A DNA stretch of 64,000 nt from contig NC_135136.1 of NCBI RefSeq assembly GCF_051014445.1, forward strand, positions 14,898,001-14,962,000, given 5' to 3'. The translations under genes and the position numbers were made by a program. Below are positions 1-11,346 of the stretch, one piece after another (within the stretch, counting starts at the first letter, position 1; each line of letters opens with the position of its first letter). Under the pieces are notes generated by a model. The model was not told where the DNA came from, searched no databases, and saw only the letters and a list, made by a program, of their open reading frames with translations. The DNA comes from Colletes latitarsis. Taxonomy: Eukaryota > Arthropoda > Insecta > Hymenoptera > Colletidae.

Positions 1-212
1 TAACCCAACATGCGCTATCCTCTAAAACATTTATCAAGACCACGTTTAATTGAATGTTTCAGTGTGGTACCACATTACTACGTGATCCAAACCACAAGAA
101 ACCCGGGATCCGTTCAACATGTATGTGAAGAATGCGAAAGTATGAGCCTGACGAGGGCAAATCCCGGACCTATCCCAGACATAACTTGCGTTATCCTCTA
201 AAATATTGGTCG

Positions 213-223
213 AAACCAGGTTT
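213..223. other. Dyad 1: AAACCAGGTTT
   Basis: The arms AAACC and GGTTT are perfect reverse complements around one central A. The dyad is present in the monomers reading GAAACCAGGTTTAAT. In the other common variant (AGACCAGGTTT, preceded by TTATCA) one arm base is changed, and in GAAACCAGGTTAAAT monomers the 3' arm is shortened. The flanks extend the symmetry imperfectly when the sequence reads TCGAAACC and AATCGA. Shown here once as a representative; it recurs through the array. Function unknown. Confidence 0.75.
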
Positions 224-238
224 AATCGACTACTTCAG

Positions 239-250
239 TGTGGTACCACA
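239..250. other. Dyad 2: 12-bp perfect palindrome TGTGGTACCACA
   Basis: A perfect 12-bp palindrome centred on GGTACC, 15 bp downstream of dyad 1, present in most monomers. It is broken by single substitutions in recognisable sub-variants: GTGCTACCAC (for example near 10465), GTGGTGCCAC (near 8706), GTGGTACTAC (near 8885) and GTGGTACCGC (near 46767). Short dyads are reported at many centromeres that lack CENP-B boxes; whether this one extrudes or binds a protein cannot be told from sequence. It would also give a 176-bp KpnI ladder. Confidence 0.8.
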
Positions 251-1043
251 TTACTACGTGATCCAAACCAGAAAAATACCCAGGATCTGTTCAACAAGTA
301 TGTGGAGAATGCGAAAGTATGTGTCTGATGACGGCAAATCCCAGGCCTAACCTAGACATAATATGCGTTATCCTCTAAAATATTGATCGAAACCAGGTTA
401 AATGGACTGTTTCAGTGTGGTACCACATTACTACAGGATCCAAACTAGAAAAAGTCCAGAATCTGGCCATCAAGTATGAGAAATGTGCGAAAGTACGAGC
501 CTGATGAGAGCAAATCCCAGACCTAACCATGACCTAACATGCGTTATTCTCTAAAATATTGATCGAAACCAGGTTTAATGGACTGTTTCAGTGTGGTACC
601 ACTTTACTACGTGATCCAAACCAGAAAAAACCCAGGATCTGTTCAACAAGTATGTGAAAAACGCGAAACTATGAGCATGATGAGGGCAAATCACAGACCT
701 ATCCCAGACCTAACATGCGTTATTCTCTAAAATATTTATCAAGACCAGGTTTAATTGAATGTTTCAGTGTGGTACCACATTACTACGTGATCCAAACCAC
801 AAAAAACCCAGGATCTGCTCAACATGTATGTGGAAAATGCGAAAGTATGTGTCTGATGAGGGCAATTCCCAGGCCTAACCTAGACATAACATGCGTTGTC
901 CTCTAAAATATTGATCGAAACCAGGTTTAATCGACTGTTTCAGTGTGGTACCACATTACTACCTGATCCAAACCAGAAAAATACCCAGGATCTGTTCAAC
1001 AAGTATGTGAAGAACGCGAAAATATGACCCTGATGAGGGCAAA

Positions 1044-1065
1044 TCCCAGACCTATCCCAGACCTA
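1044..1065 (+). repeat. 11-bp direct repeat at monomer 3' end (TCCCAGACCTA x2)
   Basis: TCCCAGACCTA occurs twice back to back, at 1044-1054 and 1055-1065, immediately before the next TGCG landmark. The same C/T-rich tail in other monomers reads as degenerate versions, such as CCTAACCCAGACCTAAC and CCTAACCTAGACCTAAC. The last ~25 bp of the monomer therefore looks like an old 11-bp duplication. Representative site; it recurs in many monomers. Confidence 0.7.
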
Positions 1066-1161
1066 ACTTGCGTTGTCCTCTAAAATATTCATGGAATCCA
1101 GGTTTAATTGACTGTTTCAGTGTGGCACCACATTACTGCGTGATCCAAACCAGAAAAAACC

Positions 1162-1924
1162 CGGGATCCGTTCAACATGTATGTGAAGATTGCGAAAGTA
1201 TGAGCCTGACGAGGGCAAATCCCGGACCTATCCCAGACATAACTTGCGTTATCCTCTAAAATATTGGTCGAAACCAGGTTTAATCGACTACTTCAGTGTG
1301 GTACCACATTACTACGTGATCCAAACCAGAAAAATACCCAGGATCTGTTCAACAAGTATGTGGAGAATGCGAAAGTATGTGTCTGATGACGGCAAATCCC
1401 AGGCCTAACCTAGACATAATATGCGTTATCCTCTAAAATATTGATCGAAACCAGGTTAAATGGACTGTTTCAGTGTGGTACCACATTACTACAGGATCCA
1501 AACTAGAAAAAGTCCAGAATCTGGCCATCAAGTATGAGAAATGTGCGAAAGTACGAGCCTGATGAGAGCAAATCCCAGACCTAACCATGACCTAACATGC
1601 GTTATTCTCTAAAATATTGATCGAAACCAGGTTTAATGGACTGTTTCAGTGTGGTACCACTTTACTACGTGATCCAAACCAGAAAAAACCCAGGATCTGT
1701 TCAACAAGTATGTGAAAAACGCGAAACTATGAGCATGATGAGGGCAAATCACAGACCTATCCCAGACCTAACATGCGTTATTCTCTAAAATATTTATCAA
1801 GACCAGGTTTAATTGAATGTTTCAGTGTGGTACCACATTACTACGTGATCCAAACCACAAAAAACCCAGGATCTGTTCAACATGTATGTGGAAAATGCGA
1901 AAGTATGTGTCTGATGAGGGCAAA
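1162..1924 (+). repeat. 6-monomer internal duplication, right arm
   Basis: Partner of 104-866. Its monomers are preceded by the GTGTGGCACCACATTACTGCG variant near 1124, which is also found at 2884 in the tail of the unit, so the same junction type was used twice. Confidence 0.85.
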
Positions 1925-2888
1925 TCCCAGGCCTAACCTAGATCTAACATGCGTTATCCTCAAAAATATTGATCGAAAACAGGTTTAATGGACTTTTTCA
2001 GTGTGGTACCACATCACTACGTGATCCAAACCAGAAAAATACCCAGGATCCGTTCAACAAGTATGTGAAGCATGCGAAAGTATGTGTCTGATGAGGGCAA
2101 ATCCCAGGACTAACCTAGACCTAACATGCGTTACCCTCTAAAGTATTGATCGAAAACAGGTTTAATCGACTATTTCAGTGTGGTACCACATTACTGCGTG
2201 ACCAAACCAGAAAAATACCCAGTATCTGTTCAACAAGTATGTGAAGAACGCGGAAATATGACCCTGATGAGGGCAAATCCCAGGCCTAACCTAGACATAA
2301 TATGCGTTATCCTCTAAAATATTGATCCAAACCAGGTTAAATGGACTGTTTCAGTGTGGTACCACTTTTCTACGTGATCCAAACCAGAAAAAACCCAGGA
2401 TCTGATCAACAAGTATGTGAAAAACGCGAAACTATCAGCATGATGAGGGCAAATCACAGACCTATCCCAGACCTAACATGCGTTATTCTCTAAAATATTG
2501 ATCGAAACCAGGTTTAATCGACTGTTTCAGTGTGGTACCACATTACTACCTGATCCAAACCAGAAAAATACCCAGGATCTGTTCAACAAGTATGTGAAGA
2601 ACGCGAAAATATGACCCTGATGAAGGCAAATCCCAGGCCTAACCTAGACATAATATGCGTTATCCTCTAAAATATTGATCGAAACCAGGTTAAATGGACT
2701 GTTTCAGTGTGGTACCACTTTTCTACGTGATCCAAACCAGAAAAAACCCAGGATCTGATCAACAAGTATGTGAAAAACGCGAAACTATCAGCATGATGAG
2801 GGCAAATCACAGACCTATCCCAGACCTAACATGCGTTATTCTCTAAAATATTGATCGAAACCAGGTTTAATCGACTGTTTCAGTGTGG

Positions 2889-3703
2889 CACCACATTACT
2901 GCGTGATCCAAACCAGAAAAAACCCGGGATCCGTTCAACATGTATGTCAAGAATGCGAAAGTATGAGCCTGACGAGGGCAAATCCCGGACCTATCCCAGA
3001 CATAACTTGCGTTATCCTCTAAAATATTGGTCGAAACCAGGTTTAATCGACTACTTCAGTGTGGTACCACATTACTACGTGATCCAAACCAGAAAAATAC
3101 CCAGGATCTGTTCAACAAGTATGTAAAGAACGCGGAAATATGGCCCTGACGAGGGAAAACCCCGGGCCTAACCTAGACCTAACTTGCGTTATCCTCTAAA
3201 ATATTGATCGAAACCAGGTTTAATTGACTATTTCAGTGTGGTACCACATTACTACGTGATCCAAACCAGAAAAATACCCAGGATCTGTTCAACAAGTATG
3301 TGGAGAATGCGAAAGTATGTGTCTGATGACGGCAAATCCCAGGCCTAACCTAGACATAATATGCGTTATCCTCTAAAATATTGATCGAAACCAGGTTAAA
3401 TGGACTGTTTCAGTGTGGTACCACATTACTACAGGATCCAAACTAGAAAAAGTCCAGAATCTGGCCATCAAGTATGAGAAATGTGCGAAAGTACGAGCCT
3501 GATGAGAGCAAATCCCAGACCTAACCATGACCTAACATGCGTTATTCTCTAAAATATTGATCGAAACCAGGTTTAATGGACTGTTTCAGTGTGGTACCAC
3601 ATTACTACGTGATCCAAACCAGAAAAAACCCAGGATCTGTTCAACAAGTATGTGAAAAACGCGAAAATATGAGCCTGATGAGGGCAAATCCCAGAGCTAT
3701 CCC
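2889..3703 (+). repeat. Block I tail, mosaic of earlier monomers
   Basis: This part of copy 1 is not repeated at the equivalent place in copy 2. About 2889-3120 resembles 1129-1360 (GTGGCACCACATTACTGCG, CCCGGGATCC). After one distinctive monomer near 3121-3228 (ATGTAAAGAACGCGG, GAGGGAAAACCCCGG), about 3230-3600 resembles 232-602. It then passes into copy 2 through AGAGCTATCCCTAACCCAAC. It is best read as patches of existing monomers joined by exchange. Confidence 0.7.
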
Positions 3704-6591
3704 TAACCCAACATGCGCTATCCTCTAAAACATTTATCAAGACCACGTTTAATTGAATGTTTCAGTGTGGTACCACATTACTACGTGATCCAAACCACAA
3801 GAAACCCGGGATCCGTTCAACATGTATGTGAAGAATGCGAAAGTATGAGCCTGACGAGGGCAAATCCCGGACCTATCCCAGACATAACTTGCGTTATCCT
3901 CTAAAATATTGGTCGAAACCAGGTTTAATCGACTACTTCAGTGTGGTACCACATTACTACGTGATCCAAACCAGAAAAATACCCAGGATCTGTTCAACAA
4001 GTATGTGGAGAATGCGAAAGTATGTGTCTGATGACGGCAAATCCCAGGCCTAACCTAGACATAATATGCGTTATCCTCTAAAATATTGATCGAAACCAGG
4101 TTAAATGGACTGTTTCAGTGTGGTACCACATTACTACAGGATCCAAACTAGAAAAAGTCCAGAATCTGGCCATCAAGTATGAGAAATGTGCGAAAGTACG
4201 AGCCTGATGAGAGCAAATCCCAGACCTAACCATGACCTAACATGCGTTATTCTCTAAAATATTGATCGAAACCAGGTTTAATGGACTGTTTCAGTGTGGT
4301 ACCACTTTACTACGTGATCCAAACCAGAAAAAACCCAGGATCTGTTCAACAAGTACGTGAAAAACGCGAAACTATGAGCATGATGAGGGCAAATCACAGA
4401 CCTATCCCAGACCTAACATGCGTTATTCTCTAAAATATTTATCAAGACCAGGTTTAATTGAATGTTTCAGTGTGGTACCACATTACTACGTGATCCAAAC
4501 CACAAAAAACCCAGGATCTGCTCAACATGTATGTGGAAAATGCGAAAGTATGTGTCTGATGAGGGCAATTCCCAGGCCTAACCTAGACATAACATGCGTT
4601 GTCCTCTAAAATATTGATCGAAACCAGGTTTAATCGACTGTTTCAGTGTGGTACCACATTACTACCTGATCCAAACCAGAAAAATACCCAGGATCTGTTC
4701 AACAAGTATGTGAAGAACGCGAAAATATGACCCTGATGAGGGCAAATCCCAGACCTATCCCAGACCTAACTTGCGTTGTCCTCTAAAATATTCATGGAAT
4801 CCAGGTTTAATTGACTGTTTCAGTGTGGCACCACATTACTGCGTGATCCAAACCAGAAAAAACCCGGGATCCGTTCAACATGTATGTGAAGATTGCGAAA
4901 GTATGAGCCTGACGAGGGCAAATCCCGGACCTATCCCAGACATAACTTGCGTTATCCTCTAAAATATTGGTCGAAACCAGGTTTAATCGACTACTTCAGT
5001 GTGGTACCACATTACTACGTGATCCAAACCAGAAAAATACCCAGGATCTGTTCAACAAGTATGTGGAGAATGCGAAAGTATGTGTCTGATGACGGCAAAT
5101 CCCAGGCCTAACCTAGACATAATATGCGTTATCCTCTAAAATATTGATCGAAACCAGGTTAAATGGACTGTTTCAGTGTGGTACCACATTACTACAGGAT
5201 CCAAACTAGAAAAAGTCCAGAATCTGGCCATCAAGTATGAGAAATGTGCGAAAGTACGAGCCTGATGAGAGCAAATCCCAGACCTAACCATGACCTAACA
5301 TGCGTTATTCTCTAAAATATTGATCGAAACCAGGTTTAATGGACTGTTTCAGTGTGGTACCACTTTACTACGTGATCCAAACCAGAAAAAACCCAGGATC
5401 TGTTCAACAAGTATGTGAAAAACGCGAAACTATGAGCATGATGAGGGCAAATCACAGACCTATCCCAGACCTAACATGCGTTATTCTCTAAAATATTTAT
5501 CAAGACCAGGTTTAATTGAATGTTTCAGTGTGGTACCACATTACTACGTGATCCAAACCACAAAAAACCCAGGATCTGTTCAACATGTATGTGGAAAATG
5601 CGAAAGTATGTGTCTGATGAGGGCAAATCCCAGGCCTAACCTAGATCTAACATGCGTTATCCTCAAAAATATTGATCGAAAACAGGTTTAATGGACTTTT
5701 TCAGTGTGGTACCACATCACTACGTGATCCAAACCAGAAAAATACCCAGGATCCGTTCAACAAGTATGTGAAGCATGCGAAAGTATGTGTCTGATGAGGG
5801 CAAATCCCAGGACTAACCTAGACCTAACATGCGTTACCCTCTAAAGTATTGATCGAAAACAGGTTTAATCGACTATTTCAGTGTGGTACCACATTACTGC
5901 GTGACCAAACCAGAAAAATACCCAGTATCTGTTCAACAAGTATGTGAAGAACGCGGAAATATGACCCTGATGAGGGCAAATCCCAGGCCTAACCTAGACA
6001 TAATATGCGTTATCCTCTAAAATATTGATCCAAACCAGGTTAAATGGACTGTTTCAGTGTGGTACCACTTTTCTACGTGATCCAAACCAGAAAAAACCCA
6101 GGATCTGATCAACAAGTATGTGAAAAACGCGAAACTATCAGCATGATGAGGGCAAATCACAGACCTATCCCAGACCTAACATGCGTTATTCTCTAAAATA
6201 TTGATCGAAACCAGGTTTAATCGACTGTTTCAGTGTGGTACCACATTACTACCTGATCCAAACCAGAAAAATACCCAGGATCTGTTCAACAAGTATGTGA
6301 AGAACGCGAAAATATGACCCTGATGAAGGCAAATCCCAGGCCTAACCTAGACATAATATGCGTTATCCTCTAAAATATTGATCGAAACCAGGTTAAATGG
6401 ACTGTTTCAGTGTGGTACCACTTTTCTACGTGATCCAAACCAGAAAAAACCCAGGATCTGATCAACAAGTATGTGAAAAACGCGAAACTATCAGCATGAT
6501 GAGGGCAAATCACAGACCTATCCCAGACCTAACATGCGTTATTCTCTAAAATATTGATCGAAACCAGGTTTAATCGACTGTTTCAGTGTGG
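3704..6591 (+). repeat. Block I HOR, copy 2 (partial)
   Basis: Second copy of the 3703-bp unit, collinear with 1-2888. The match stops within a few bases of 6591: copy 1 reads GTGTGGCACC at 2884 where this copy reads GTGTGGTACC at 6587. From there this copy passes into different monomers (ACCTGATCCAAACCTGAAAA). The break lies inside the GTGGTACCAC palindrome, the first diagnostic base available there. Near identity over 2.9 kb implies a recent duplication or conversion. Confidence 0.92.
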
Positions 6592-7239
6592 TACCACATT
6601 ACTACCTGATCCAAACCTGAAAAAACCCAGGATCTGTTCAACAAGTATGTGGAGAATGCGAAAGTATGTGTCTGATGAGGGCAATTCCCAGGCCTAACCT
6701 AGACATAACATGCGTTGTCCTCTAAAATATGGATCGAAACCAGGTTTAATCGACTATTTCAGTGTGGTACCACGTTACTGCGTGATCCAAACCAGAAAAA
6801 TACCCAGGATCTGTTCAACAAGTATGTGAAGAACGCGGAAATATGTCCCTGATGAGGGCAAATCCAGAGCCTAACCTAGACCTAACATGCGTTATCCTCA
6901 AAAATATTGATCGAAACCAGGCTTAATCGACTCTTTCAGTGTGGTGCCACATTACTACATGATCCAAACCAGAAAAATACCCAGGATCTGTTCAACAAGT
7001 ATGTGAAGAACGCGAAAATATGACCCTGATGAGGGCAAATCCCAGACCTATACCAGACCTAACTTGCGTTGACCTCTAAAATATTGATGGAAACCTCGTT
7101 TAATTGACTGTTTCAGTGTGGTACTACATTACTACGTGATCCAATCCAGAAAAAGCCCTCGATCTAGCCATCAAGTATGAGTAATATGCGAAAGTATGAG
7201 CCTGATGAGGGCAAATCCTAGACCTAACCCAGACCTAAC
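6592..7239 (+). repeat. Block II start: transition monomers, first type C
   Basis: Monomers with TGATCCAAACCTGAAAAAAC, then GGCAATTCCCAGG, then GTGGTGCCAC and GTGGTACTAC. About 6710-7239 closely resembles 8480-9000 (offset near 1763, 10 monomers). The type C haplotype (CCAATCCAGAAAAAGCCCT, ATCTAGCCATCAAGTATGAG) first appears here near 7140-7200; I did not see it upstream. Confidence 0.75.
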
Positions 7240-7768
7240 ATGCGTTATCCTCTAAAATATTTATCAAGACCAGGTTTAATTGAATGTTTCAGTGTGGTAC
7301 CACATTACTCCGTGATCCAAACCTGAAAAAATTCAGGATCTGTTCAAGAAGTATGTGGAGAATGCGAAAGTATGTGTCTGATGAGGGCAAATCCCAGGCC
7401 TAACCTAGACAGAACATGCGTTATCCGCTAAAATATTGATCGAGACCAAGTTTAATCGACTGTTTCAGTGTGGTACCACATTACTACCTGATCCAAACCA
7501 GAAAAATACCCAGGATCTGTTCAACAAGTATGTGAAGAACGCGAAAATATGACCATGATGAGGGCTAATCCCAGACCTATCCCAGACCTAACTTGCGTTG
7601 TCCTCTAAAATATTCATGGAATCCAGGTTTAATTGACTGTTTCAGTGTGGCACCACATTACTACGTGATCCAATCCAGAAAAAGCCCTGGATCTAGCCAT
7701 CAAGTATGAGTAACATGCGAAAGTATGAGCCTGATGATGGCAAATCCTAGACCTAACCCAGACCTAAC
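7240..7768 (+). repeat. 3-monomer tandem duplication, copy 1 (529 bp)
   Basis: Three monomers directly repeated at 7769-8297. Shared private changes prove the pairing: CATTACTCCGTG, AAAAAATTCAGG, TTCAAGAAGTATG, ATCCGCTAAAATATTG, GATCGAGACCAAG and GAGGGCTAATCCC. The unit ends with the variant CTGATGATGGC near 7730. Confidence 0.93.
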
Positions 7769-8297
7769 ATGCGTTATCCTCTAAAATATTTATCAAGACC
7801 AGGTTTAATTGAATGTTTCAGTGTGGTACCACATTACTCCGTGATCCAAACCTGAAAAAATTCAGGATCTGTTCAAGAAGTATGTGGAGAATGCGAAAGT
7901 ATGTGTCTGATGAGGGCAAATCCCAGGCCTAACCTAGACAGAACATGCGTTATCCGCTAAAATATTGATCGAGACCAAGTTTAATCGACTGTTTCAGTGT
8001 GGTACCACATTACTACCTGATCCAAACCAGAAAAATACCCAGGATCTGTTCAACAAGTATGTGAAGAACGCGAAAATATGACCATGATGAGGGCTAATCC
8101 CAGACCTATCCCAGACCTAACTTGCGTTGTCCTCTAAAATATTCATGGAATCCAGGTTTAATTGACTGTTTCAGTGTGGCACCACATTACTACGTGATCC
8201 AATCCAGAAAAAGCCCTGGATCTAGCCATCAAGTATGAGTAACATGCGAAAGTATGAGCCTGATGATGGCAAATCCTAGACCTAACCCAGACCTAAC
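7769..8297 (+). repeat. 3-monomer tandem duplication, copy 2 (529 bp)
   Basis: Copy of 7240-7768 with no difference that I could see, including CTGATGATGGC near 8259. After 8297 the sequence leaves the pattern (ACCAACTTTAGTTG). Confidence 0.93.
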
Positions 8298-9524
8298 ATG
8301 CGTTATCCTCTAAAATATTTATCAAGACCAACTTTAGTTGAATGTTTCATTGTGGTACCACATTACTACGTGATCCAAACCTGAAAAAACCCAGGATCTG
8401 TTCAACAAGTATGTGGAGAATGCGAAAGTATGTGTCTGATGAGGGCAATTCCCAGGCCTAACCTAGACATAACATGCGTTGTCCTCTAAAATATTGATCG
8501 AAACCAGGTTTAATCGACTATTTCAGTGTGGTACCACATTTCTGCGTGATCCAAACCAGAAAAATACCCAGGATCTGTTCAACAAGTATGTGAAGAACGC
8601 GGAAATATGACCCTGATGAGGGCAAATCCAGGGCCTAACCTAGACCTAACATGCGTTATCCTCAAAAATATTGATCGAAACCAGGCTTAATCGACTGTTT
8701 CAGTGTGGTGCCACATTACTACATGATCCAAACCAGAAAAATACCCAGGGTCTGTTTAACAAGTATGTTAAGAACGCGAAAATATGACCCTGATGAGGGC
8801 AAATCCCAGACCTATACCAGACCTAACTTGCGTTGACCTCTAAAATATTGATGGAAACCTCGTTTAATTGACTGTTTCAGTGTGGTACTACATTACTACG
8901 TGATCCAATCCAGAAAAAGCCCTGGATCTAGCCATCAAGTATGAGTAATATACGGAAGTATGAGCCTGATGAGGGCAAATCCTAGACCTAACCCAGACCT
9001 AACATGCGTTACCCTCAAAAATATTTATCAAGACCAGGTTTAGTTGAATGTTTCTGTGTGGTACCACATTACTACGTGATCCAAACCAGAAAAAACCCAG
9101 GATCTGTTCAACATGTATGTGGAAAATGCGAAAGTATGTGTCTGATGAGGGCAAATCCCAGGCCTAACCTCGACAGAGCATGCGTTATCCTCTAAAATAT
9201 TGATCGAAACCAGGTTTAATCGACTGTTTCAGTGTGGTACCACATTACTACCTGATCCAAACCAGAAAAATGCCCAGGATCTGTTCAACAAGTATGTGAA
9301 GAACGCGAAAATATGACCCTGATGAGGGCAAATCCCAGACCTATCCCAGACCTAACTTGCGTTGTCCTCTAAAATATTGATGGAATCCAGGTTTAATTGA
9401 CTGTTTCAGTGTGGTACCACATTACTACGTGATCCAATCCAGAAAAAGCCCTGGATCTAGCCATCAAGTATGAGTAACATGCGAAACTATGAGCCTGATG
9501 AGGGCAAATCCTAGACCAAACCCA
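8290..9524 (+). repeat. 7-monomer unit, copy 1 (1235 bp)
   Basis: The order from 8290 to about 9000 recurs from 9525 to about 10246 at an offset of 1235 bp: ACCAACTTTA, GGCAATTCC, GTCCTCTAAAATATTG, TATTTCAG, then the GGTGCCAC and GGTACTAC monomers. The remainder of this unit (9001-9524) instead matches 10764-11287, so the unit is itself part of another duplication. A few point differences separate the copies. Confidence 0.8.
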
Positions 9525-9583
9525 GACCTAACATGCGTTATCCTCTAAAATATTTATCAAGACCAACTTTAATTGAATGTTTC
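9001..9583 (+). repeat. 10-monomer-offset duplication, left copy
   Basis: Matches 10764-11346 at an offset of 1763 bp (10 monomers): TTACCCTCAAAAATATTTAT, then ACCTCGACAGAGCATGCG, then a type A2 monomer (GAACGCGAAAATATGACCC), then a type C monomer and ACCAACTTTAATTG. Differences are few (AAATGCCC against AAATACCC near 9269). The match ends where TTTCTGTGTGG is replaced by TTTCAGTGTGG. Confidence 0.85.
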
Positions 9584-10246
9584 TGTGTGGTACCACATTA
9601 CTACGTGATCCAAACCTGAAAAAACCCAGGATCTGTTCAACAAGTATGTGGAGAATGCGAAAGTATGTGTCTGATGAGGGCAATTCCCCGGCCTAACCTA
9701 GACATAACATGCGTTGTCCTCTAAAATATTGATCGAAACCAGGTTTAATCGACTATTTCAGTGTGGTACCACATTACTGCGTGATCCAAACCAGAAAAAT
9801 ACCCAGGATCTGTTCAACAAGTATGTGAAGAACGCGGAAATATGACCCTGATGAGAGCAAATCCAGGGCCTAACCTAGACCTAACATGCGTTATCCTCAA
9901 AAATATTGATCGAAACCAGGCTTAATCGACTGTTTCAGTGTGGTGCCACATTACTACATGATCCAAACCAGAAAGATACCCAGGATCTGTTCAACAAGTA
10001 TGTGAATAACGCGAAAATATGACCCTGATGAGGGCAAATCCCAGACCTATACCAGACCTAACTTGCGTTGACCTCTAAAATATTGATGGAAACCTGGTTT
10101 AATTGACTGTTTCAGTGTGGTACTACGTTACTACGTGATCCAATCCAGAAAAAGCCCTGGATCTAGCCATCAAGTATGAGTAATATGCGAAAGTATGAGC
10201 CTGATGAGGGCAAATCCTAGACCTAACCCAGACCTAACATGCGTTA
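9525..10246 (+). repeat. 7-monomer unit, copy 2 (partial)
   Basis: Collinear with 8290-9011 until TCCTCTAAAACATTTATC at about 10229-10250, where a different monomer follows. Small differences include CAGAAAGATACC and GTGAATAACGCG near 9970-10010. Confidence 0.8.
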
Positions 10247-10282
10247 TCCTCTAAAACATTTATCAAGACCAGGTTTAATTGA

Positions 10283-10673
10283 ATGTTTCAGTGTGGTACC
10301 ACATTACTACGTGATCCAAACCACAAGAAACCCAGGATCCGTTCAACAAGTATGTGACGAATGCGAAAGTATGTGTCTGATGAGGGCAAATCCCAGGCCT
10401 AAACTAGATCTAACATGCGTTATCCTCTAAAATATTGATCGAAACCAGATTTAATGGAGTGCTTCAGTGTGCTACCACATTACTGCGTGATCCAAACCAG
10501 AAAAAACCCGGGATCCGTTCACCAAGTATGTGGAGAATGCCAAAGTATGTGTCTGATGAGGGAAAATCCCAGGCCTAACCTAGACCTAACATGCGTTACC
10601 CTCAAAAATATTTATCAAGACCAGGCTTAATTGAATGTTTCTGTGTGGTACCACATTACTACGTGATCCAAAC
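10283..10673 (+). repeat. 6-monomer-offset duplication, left copy
   Basis: Matches 11340-11730 at an offset of 1057 bp (6 monomers). Shared private changes are ACAAGAAACCC, GCCTAAACTAGATC, GATTTAATGGAGTGCTTCAG, TTCACCAAGTATG and GAATGCCAAAG. The match ends at AACCAGAAAA against AACCTGAAAA. Confidence 0.88.
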
Positions 10674-10763
10674 CAGAAAAAACCCAGGATCTGTTCAACA
10701 AGTATGTGAAGAATGCGAAAGTATGTGTCTGATGAGGGAAAATCCCAGGCCTAACCTAGACCT

Positions 10764-11346
10764 AACATGCGTTACCCTCAAAAATATTTATCAAGACCAG
10801 GTTTAATTGAATGTTTCTGTGTGGTACCACATTACTACGTGATCCAAACCAGAAAAAACCCAGGATCTGTTCAACATGTATGTGGAAAATGCGAAAGTAT
10901 GTGTCTGATGAGGGCAAATCCCAGGCCTAACCTCGACAGAGCATGCGTTATCCTCTAAAATATTGATCGAAACCAGGTTTAATCGACTGTTTCAGTGTGG
11001 TACCACATTACTACCTGATCCAAACCAGAAAAATACCCAGGATCTGTTCAACAAGTATGTGAAGAACGCGAAAATATGACCCTGATGAGGGCAAATCCCA
11101 GACCTATCCCAGACCTAACTTGCGTTGTCCTCTAAAATATTGATGGAATCCAGGTTTAATTGACTGTTTCAGTGTGGTACCACATTACTACGTGATCCAA
11201 TCCAGAAAAAGCCCTGGATCTAGCCATCAAGTATGAGTAACATGCGAAAGTATGAGCCTGATGAGGGCAAATCCTAGACCTAACCCAGACCTAACATGCG
11301 TTATCCTCTAAAATATTTATCAAGACCAACTTTAATTGAATGTTTC
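10764..11346 (+). repeat. 10-monomer-offset duplication, right copy
   Basis: Partner of 9001-9583. The same ordered monomers recur at 24860-25440 and in the later Block IV copies, so this segment belongs to the module from which the 3701-bp HOR is made. Confidence 0.85.

Larger units (their letters stand above)
188..364 (+). repeat. Representative monomer (177 bp, type A)
   Basis: Reference unit used to describe the rest, counted from the G of TGCGTTATCC to the same base in the next monomer. In order: an AT-rich CTCTAAAATATTG stretch; an 11-bp dyad at 213-223; a 12-bp perfect palindrome at 239-250 containing a KpnI-type GGTACC; ACGTGATCCAAACC followed by a short A run near 271; CAGGATCTGTTCAACAAGTA at 281-300; GCGAAAGTATG at 311-321; GATGACGGCAAATCCCAGG; and a C/T-rich end with CCTAACCTAGACAT. 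This copy has GATGACGG where most copies read GATGAGGG. CpG dinucleotides recur at fixed places (TGCG, ATCG or GTCG, ACGTG, GCGAA), giving regularly spaced possible methylation sites. Confidence 0.9.
104..866 (+). repeat. 6-monomer internal duplication, left arm
   Basis: Matches 1162-1924 at an offset of 1058 bp (6 monomers) with few differences, such as GAATGCG against GATTGCG near 133/1191 and CTGCTCAAC against CTGTTCAAC near 818/1876. On the left the match ends where CCACAAGAAACC is replaced by CCAGAAAAAACC. On the right it ends near GGGCAATTCCC against GGGCAAATCCC. It is present in both Block I copies, so it predates the 3703-bp duplication. Confidence 0.85.
1..3703 (+). repeat. Block I HOR, copy 1 (21 monomers, 3703 bp)
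   Basis: Twenty-one monomers whose order starts again at 3704: TAACCCAACATGCGCTATCC at position 1 recurs there. Bases 1-2888 match 3704-6591 with one difference seen by eye (T at 653, C at 4356). The diagnostic changes are shared in the same places, including the CCCGGGATCC variant, CTTTTTCAG near 1993 and a 1-bp loss in GTGACCAAACC near 2199. Only type A and type B monomers are present; the type C haplotype is absent here. The unit may begin before the window, so its true phase is unknown. Confidence 0.92.

Noticed and set aside
188..230. Possible CENP-B box on the minus strand (TTTCGATCAATATTTT)
   Set aside because: It has the TTCG and the central A, but the required CGGG is absent. No monomer I read has a full match to the known CENP-B box.
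3698..3712. Telomere-like CCCTAACCC
   Set aside because: A single occurrence formed by the C/T-rich monomer tail; there is no tandem run of a telomeric unit anywhere.
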